Assembly: GCA_037893245.1 (NCBI GenBank)
Contig: JBAIAA010000078.1
Coordinates: 868,001 to 932,000 of the forward strand
Source: Crossaster papposus
Lineage: Eukaryota; Echinodermata; Asteroidea; Velatida; Solasteridae
Direction of reading: 5' to 3'
Length of the DNA: 64,000 nucleotides
In this document: positions 57,421-64,000 of the stretch, in pieces
Layout of the letters: each line of letters opens with the position of its first letter
How positions within the stretch are numbered: the first letter of the stretch is position 1
Program-made: the position numbers and the translations under genes
The notes under the pieces: model-generated
What the model was told of the DNA's origin: nothing
What the model saw: only the letters and a program-made list of their open reading frames with translations
Databases searched by the model: none

Positions 57421-57720
57421 AAAATCACCAACCCCTATCCCTCCTTCCTTTTTGTTGGTAGTTGTCCATACCCATACCTACCCAAATCAGTGGAAATTAG
57501 CTTCTTTTAAATTTGTTCACAGATGAACCTTAAGTTAGGGATACTATATATGCACACTGCGAGAAAGAAACGATTGAAATCAACCAAAATCCTACAATGT
57601 TCATCGTGCATAAGTACCAGTGCATGCGGTCGCATGATGTTTGCAAGTACAAACGCCCAATTATTCTGTGCATAATAACCGACAACAAAAACCTAGCTTG
57701 CTGGAACAAAAATCAGGTCA
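57421..57720. other. Spacer between satellite blocks
   Basis: No repeat or gene recognised in this 300 bp apart from a pyrimidine-rich CCCCTATCCCTCCTTCC. Confidence 0.4.
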
Positions 57721-59720
57721 AAATGTATGACCGGTCGTGAAATTGGATGTCAATATTTACGTAGATATTCAAGATTTTTGAGGCAAGTCGTGAAATTTGT
57801 TGCGAATATCGACGTCAAATTTGACGTCAATATTCGCGACTTTTTGGGAAACTCTTGAAATTAGACGTCAATATTGATGTCAATGTTCGCGACCTTGGGA
57901 AAAGTCGTAAAATTTGACGTCAATATTTACGACGATATTCAAGACTTTGGGAGCAAGTCGTAAAATTTGTTGCGAATATCGACGTCAAATTTGACGTAAA
58001 TATTCGCGACTTTCGGAGAAACTCTTAAAATTTGACGTCAATATTGATGTCAATATTGGTGTCAATATTGATGTCAATATTCGCGACTTTGGAGAAAGTC
58101 GTGAAATTTGACGTCAATATTGACGTCAATATTAGCAACTTTTGGGGGAAATAAGTCGTAACATTTGACGTCAATATTGACGTCAATATTAGCAACTTTT
58201 GGGGGAAAGTCATAACATTTGACGTCAATATTGACGTCAATATTCGCGACTTTGGAAAAAGTCGTAACATTTGTTGCAAATATTGATGTCAATATTCACA
58301 CTCTGTGTAGTCCCTCCAAGGCCACCATAATTATGGCTTAAAGGTCACAAAACACAACATTTCATATACAAATCACACGGTGACGTCATCACGACATCAT
58401 CAAAAACTGCTCCTTAAAGGCGACGTCACATGTTCCACAATGTTGTCATCATGACGTCACCTACATTTCGTCTATAACACATCCCAGAATACCTGTATGT
58501 ACCAAGTTTGACCCCAATCGGACATTTATCTATTTACGTAGATATTCAAGATTTTGGAGGTAATTGTCGTGAAATTTGTTGCGAATATCGACGTCAAATT
58601 TGACGTCAATATTCGCGACTTTTGGGGAAACTCTTGAAATTTGACGTCAATATTGACGTCAATATTCGCGACTTTGGGGAAAGTCGTGAATATCGTCGTC
58701 AAATTTTACGTCAATATTTGCAACTTTTTGGGAAACTCTTGAAATTTGACGTCAATATTGATGTCAATGTTCGCGACCTTGGGGAAAGTCGTGAAATTTG
58801 ACGTCAATATTGACGTCAATATTTACGACGATATTCAAGACTTTGGGAGCAAGTGGTGAAATTTGTTGCGAATATCGACGTCAAATTTGACGTAAATATT
58901 CGCGACTTTCGGAGAAACTCTTAAAAATTGACGTCAATATTGACGTCAATATTGGTGTCAATATTGATTTCAATATTCGCTACTTTGGAGAAAGTCGTGA
59001 AATTTGACGTCAATATTGACGTCAATATTCGCGACTTTGGGGAAAGTCGCGAATATTGCCGTCAAATTTTACGTCAATATTTGCAACTTTTTGGGAAACT
59101 CTTGAAATTTGACGTCAATATTGATGTCAATATTCGCGACCTTGGGGAAAGTCGTGAAATTTGACGTCAATATTGACGTCAATATTTACGACGATATTCA
59201 AGACTTTGGGAGCAAGTCGTGAAATTTGTTGCGAATATCGACGTCAAATTTGACGTAAATATTTGCGACTTTCGGAGAAACTCTTATAAATTGACGTCAA
59301 TATTGACGTCAATATTGGTGTCAATATTGATGTCAATATTCGCTACTTTGGAGAAAGTCGTGAAATTTGACGTCAATATTGACATCAATATTAGCAACTT
59401 TTGGGGGAAAGTCATAACATTTGACGTCAATATTGACGACTTTGGGAAAAGTCGTAACATTTGTTGCAAATATTGATGTCAATATTCACACTCTGTGTAG
59501 TCCCTCCAAGGCCACCATAATTATGGCTTAAAGGTCACAAAACACAACATTTCATATACAAATCACACGGTGACGTCATCACAACATCATCAAAAACTGC
59601 TCCTTAAAGGCGACGTCACATGTTCCACAATGTTGTCATCATGACGTCACCTACATTTCGTCCATAACACATCCCAGAATACCTGTATGTACCAAGTTTG
59701 ACCCCAATCGGACATGTACT
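57721..59720 (+). repeat. GTCAATATT minisatellite in higher-order repeat
   Basis: The short unit TTGACGTCAATATTGACGTC/AATATTCGCGACTTTGGG recurs many times at irregular 15-60-bp spacing, mixed with GTGAAATTTGTTGCGAATAT blocks. A larger unit repeats once: CTCTGTGTAGTCCCTCCAAG and the following 220 bp occur at 58301 and again at 59491, a 1,190-bp period. Open frames here (58025-59476) read SILTSNV or DVNIDVN periodically because the repeat lacks stops; they are not genes. Confidence 0.95.
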
Positions 59721-61252
59721 TTCAGAGATAAAGGGTTCCAAAAACTACACCTTTAATGTGACGTCACATGACCAACAATGACGTCATAATTATGTCATCC
59801 TAATTTCGTATATAACTCATCCTGGAATACATGAATACCAAGTTTGACCACAATCGGACCTGTATTTCTAGAGATAGAGGGTCTTAAAAACTGCACCTTT
59901 AATGTGATGTCACATGACCCCTGATGACGTCATCATGACGATTTTCTTCTTGGCCCTACTGGGGATGGTGTTCGAGGTCTGTGCTAAGTCTCAAGTCAAT
60001 TGGATGTACAGAAGTGTCCATTTTAATATTCTGAATAAAAACGTATACAAATCCTATGGGAAAAAACTGTACCTTTAACGTGACGTCACGTGACCACGAA
60101 TGTCGTAATCGTGACAAATTTCTTCTAGGATCATCTGTGGGTGGTGGTCTAAGTGTATGCCAAGTATCAAGTCGATCGGATTTACCAAAGTGCCAAAGTG
60201 CTATGCCAGAACAAAAAACGTGTACAAACCCTATGGAGAAGAGTCTGAAGGAGAACTAGACATGTGTTTGTGGACAAACACAGAGCTGTTTCGATTGTCT
60301 AACGTTATTTTCAATATGTGTGTGTAGTTGTCTATGTGTGTGCTAAGTCTGAAGTCGATTGGATTTACACAAGTGCCAAATATATATTAGTTGAAAAAAC
60401 GTGTACAAATCCTATGGGAAAAATTAAACCTTTAATGTGACGTCACATGATACCCGATGATGACATCATGATGTCATCTTAATTTTTGTCTGTAACACAT
60501 CCTGGAATACTTGCATACCAAGTTTGACCCCAATCGGACATGCACTTCTAGAGATAGAGGGTCTTAAAAACTAAACCTTTAATGTGACGTCACATGACCC
60601 ACGATGACGATCATGATGTCATTTTATTTTTCGTCTATAACACACCCTGGAATACTTGCATACCAAGTTTGACCCCAATCGGACCTGTACTTCCAGAGAT
60701 AGAGGGTCCTAAAAACTGAACCTTTAATGTGACGTCACATGCCCCCCGATGACGTCATCATGACCATTTTCCCCTTGGCCCTCCTGGAGAAGGTGGTCGA
60801 GGTGTGTGCTAAGTTTCAAGTCGATCAAATTTACGAAAGTGTCAAAGTCAATAGTCTGAAGAAAAACGTGTACAAACCCTATGGGGGAAAAAGTTGCACC
60901 TTTAACGTCACGTCACGTGACCTTGAATGACGCAATCGTGCCGAATTTCTTTAAGGGCTATCTGTGGGTGGTGGTGTAAATGTGTGCCAAGTCTCAAGTC
61001 GGTCGGATTTACCAAAGTGTCAAAGTCAATAGTCTGAAGAAAAACGTGTACAAAACCTATGGGGAAAAATTGAACCTTTAATGTGACGTCACGTGACCTT
61101 GAATGACGTAATCGCGACGAATTTCTTCTAGGATCATCTATGGGTGGTGGTCTAAGAGTAGGCCAAGTCTCAAGTCGATCGGATTTACCAAAGTGCCAAA
61201 GTGTATTGTCCGTGTACAAACACTATGGAGAAGAGTCTGAAGGAGAAAAAAA

Positions 61253-61284
<32 letters not shown>

Positions 61285-64000
61285 AATCAGAACGAATACA
61301 ATAGCTGTTTCGGCTGAAGTGCCGAAACAGCTAAAAAGAAAAACTAGAAATGTGTTTGTGGACAAACACAGAGCTGTTTCGCATGTCTTAAATGACTTTC
61401 AATATTTGGGTGGTGGTCTAAGTGTCTGCCAAGTCTAAAGTCGATCGAATTTAGTGCCAAAGATATATTGGTTGAACAAAAACGTGTACAAATCCTATGG
61501 GCAAAATTAAACCTTTAATGTGACGTCACATGACACCCGATGATATCATCACAATGTCATCTTAATTTTCGTCTATAACACATCCCGGAATACCTGAATA
61601 CCAAGTTTGACCCTAATTGGACTTGTACTTCCAGAGATAGAGGGTCTTAAAAACTACACCTTTAATGTGACGTCACATGACCCACGATGATGTCATCATG
61701 ACGTCACCCTGATTTTCGTCTATAACACATCCTGGAATACTTGCATACCAAGTTTGACCCCAATCGGGCCTGTACTTCCAGAGATAGAGGGGCCTAACAA
61801 CTGCACCTTTAATGTGACGTCACATGACCCACGATGACGTCATCATGACGATTTTTTCCTTGGCCCTCCTGGGGATGGTGGTTGAGGTGTGTGCTTAGTC
61901 TGAAGTCGATCAAATTTACGAAAGTGTCAAAGTTAATAGTCTAAAGAAAAACGTGTACAAAACCTATGGGGGAATAATTTGCACATTTAACGTGACGTCA
62001 CGTGACCTTGAAAGACGCAATCGTGCCGAATTTTTTTCAGAAACATCTGGGGCTGGTGTTCTAAGTGTATGCCAAGTTTAAAGTCGGTCGGATTTACCAA
62101 AGTGTCAAAATCAATAGTCTGAAGAAAAACGTGTACAAAACCTATGGGGAAAATTTTACATTTAACATGACGTCACGTGACCTTGAATGACGTAATCGCG
62201 ACGAATTTCTTCTAGGACCGTCCTTGGGTGGTTGTCTAAATGTATGCCAAGTATCAAGTCGATCGGATTTACCAAAGTGTCGAAGTGCTATGCCAGAAAA
62301 AACGTGTACAAATCCTATGGGAAAAAGTCTGAAAGAGGAAAAGAAAAAGCAAAAAAAAAAAAAACTAGAAATGTGTTTGTGGACAAACACAGAGCTGTTT
62401 CGCATGTCTAAAATGACTTTCAATATTTGGGTGGTGGTCTAAGTGTGTGCCAAGTCTAAAGTCGATCGAATTTAGTGCCAAAGATATATTGGTTGAAAAA
62501 AACGTGTACAAATCCTATGGGGAAAATTAAACCTTTAATGTGACGTCACATGACACCCGATGATATCATCACAATGTCATCTTAATATTCGTCTATAACA
62601 CATCCCGGAATACCTGAATACCAAGTTTGACCCTAATTGGACCTGTACTTTCAGAGATAGAGGGTCTTAAAAACTACACCTTTAATGTGACGTCACATGA
62701 CCCACGATGATGTCATCATGACGTCACCTTGGTTGTCGTCTATAACACATCCTGGAATACTTGCATACCAAGTTTGACCCCAATCGGACATGTACTTCTA
62801 GAGATAGAGGGTCCTTAAAACTGAACCTTTAATGTGACGTCACATGACCCACGATGACGTCATTGTTACGATTTTTCCCTTGGCCCTCCTGGGGATGGTG
62901 GGCGAGGTGTGTGCTAAGTCTGAAGTCGATCAAATTTACGAAAGTGTCAAAATCAATAGTCTGAAGAAAAACGTGTACAAACCTTATGGGGAAAAAAATT
63001 GCACCTTTAACGTCACGTCACGTGACCTTGAAAGACGCAATTGTGCCGAATTTCTTTCAGGGACATCTGGGAGAGGGGTTCTAAGTGTATGCCAAGTTTC
63101 AAGTCGGTCGGATTTACCAAAGTGTCAAAGTCAATAGTCTGAAGAAAAACGTGTACAAAACCTATGGGAAAAATTTTACGTTTAACATGACGTCACGTGA
63201 CCTTGAATTACGTAATCGCGACGAATTTCTTCTAGGACCGTCCTTGGGTGATTGTCTAAATGTATGCCAAGTCTCAAGTCGATCGGATTTACCAAAGTGT
63301 CAAAGTGCTATGCCAGAAAAAACGTGTACAAATCCTATGGGAAAAAGTCTGAAAGAGGAAAAGAAAAGGAAACTAGACATGTGTTTGTGGACAAACACAG
63401 AGCTGTTTCGAGTGTCTAAAATTACTTTTAATATGTGTGTGGTGGTCTTTTGTGTGTGCCAAGTCTCAAGTCGATCAGATTTACTAAAGTGTCAACGGCA
63501 ATAGTCTAAAGAAAAACGTGTACAAAACCTATGGGGGAAAATGAAACTTTAACGTGACGCCCCGTGACTTTGAATGACGTAATCGTGCCAAATTTCTTCT
63601 AGGGCCGTATGTGGATGGTGGTCTAAGTGTGTGCCAAGTCTCATGTCGATCGGATTTACTAAAGTGTCAAAGTCAACAGTCTAAACAAAAACGTGTACAA
63701 AACGAATGGGAGAAAAATGTGCACCTTTAATGTGACGTCACGTGACCTTGAATGACGCAATCGTGCCGAATGTCTTTCAGAAACATCTATGGGTGGTGTT
63801 CTAAGTGTATGCCGAGTTTCAAGTCGGTTGGATTTACCAAAGTGTCAAAGTCAAGAGTCTGAAGAAAAACGTGTACAAAACCTATGGGGAAAATTTCACC
63901 TTTAACATGACGTCACGTGACCTTGAATGACGTAATCGGGCCGAATTTCTTCTAGGACCGTCCTTGGGTGGTTTTCTAAATGTATGTCAAGTCTCAAGTC
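59721..64000 (+). repeat. Composite satellite, about 1.0-1.1-kb higher-order unit
   Basis: Two monomer types alternate. Type A (about 142 bp) has ACCTTTAATGTGACGTCACA, ATAACACATCCTGGAATAC, TACCAAGTTTGACCCCAATC and AGAGATAGAGGG. Type B (about 175 bp) has CGTGACGTCACGTGACCTTG, GAATTTCTTCTAGGA, CAAGTCGATCGGATTTACC, AAAGTGTCAAAGTCAATAGT and AACGTGTACAAAACCTATGG. A marker block TGTGTTTGTGGACAAACACA starts each higher-order unit near 60259, 61349, 62369 and 63379. The array runs beyond the window. No protein is encoded; frames up to 139 codons reflect repeat periodicity. Confidence 0.95.
61245..61287 (+). repeat. A-rich tract in the satellite
   Basis: About 40 A with one G and a terminal T, lying just before the higher-order marker block. 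A shorter A-run occupies the same place at about 62349-62364, so it is a structural part of the unit. Confidence 0.9.

Noticed and set aside
58025-59476. Several frames with periodic DVNIDVN or ILTSNV peptides
   Set aside because: Translations of the GTCAATATT minisatellite; periodicity is from the DNA repeat.
62844-63504. Frames of 97 and 139 codons with repeated CQVSSRSDLPKCQS
   Set aside because: Read-through of satellite type B monomers; the same peptide appears in each unit and on shifted frames.
57721-64000. CRISPR-like array
   Set aside because: Repeats are long, variable in spacing and contiguous without unique spacers. The sequence is eukaryotic satellite DNA.

Overview
The window is eukaryotic nuclear DNA from an animal and contains no intact gene that I can recognise. 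It is AT-rich, with poly-C/poly-G runs and microsatellites. CpG is not visibly depleted. It is dense in short inverted-repeat DNA transposons and holds fragments of LINE-type retrotransposons. Together these suggest a repeat-rich invertebrate, plausibly a marine deuterostome such as an echinoderm; this is an inference from texture only. Most open frames are under 130 codons and are chance frames or mirror images inside palindromes. The only convincing protein similarity is to retrotransposon enzymes.

Layout. 1-9 kb: a 245-bp long-TIR element, small palindromic elements, and MITEs bounded by TTAA. One of these (4262-4656) sits inside a relative whose empty site is preserved at 12299-12683. A composite element at 5858-6920 has a tandemly duplicated left arm and another TTAA MITE nested inside it. 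9-20 kb: a short telomere-like tract, a tRNA-derived SINE (about 12769-13016), a degenerate tandem repeat, a foldback element (16086-16676), an antisense LINE reverse-transcriptase pseudogene (18560-19436) and a 16-bp minisatellite. 20-30 kb: long elements whose interiors are built from degenerate copies of one short motif, a different motif in each element. 30-42 kb: a clean 224-bp hAT-type MITE with 8-bp target duplications (33103-33326), near-palindromes, a 1.18-kb inverted repeat with its own insertion (40051-41229), and the 3' end of a LINE. 42-55 kb: GCGTGAGTA-type motif elements interrupted by an RTE-clade pseudogene, a 1.25-kb near-perfect palindrome (49891-51141), and a LINE endonuclease remnant split by a 762-bp MITE. 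56.7-64 kb: a composite satellite that runs off the window end. It combines a TGACCTTTGACCT-bearing tandem repeat, a GTCAATATT-type minisatellite with a 1,190-bp higher-order period, and a roughly 1.0-1.1-kb higher-order array packed with TGACGTCA and TCACGTGA palindromes.

Nothing here acts as a gene pathway. The coherent story is mobile-DNA layering: elements inside elements, and a satellite whose building block also occurs as the interior of a foldback element 40 kb away. Host function could lie in unassigned stretches (a GC-rich block at 11.4-12.1 kb, a 26.9-27.1 kb block with an X-box-like motif, three CTCF-like sites), but only weak motif evidence supports this.
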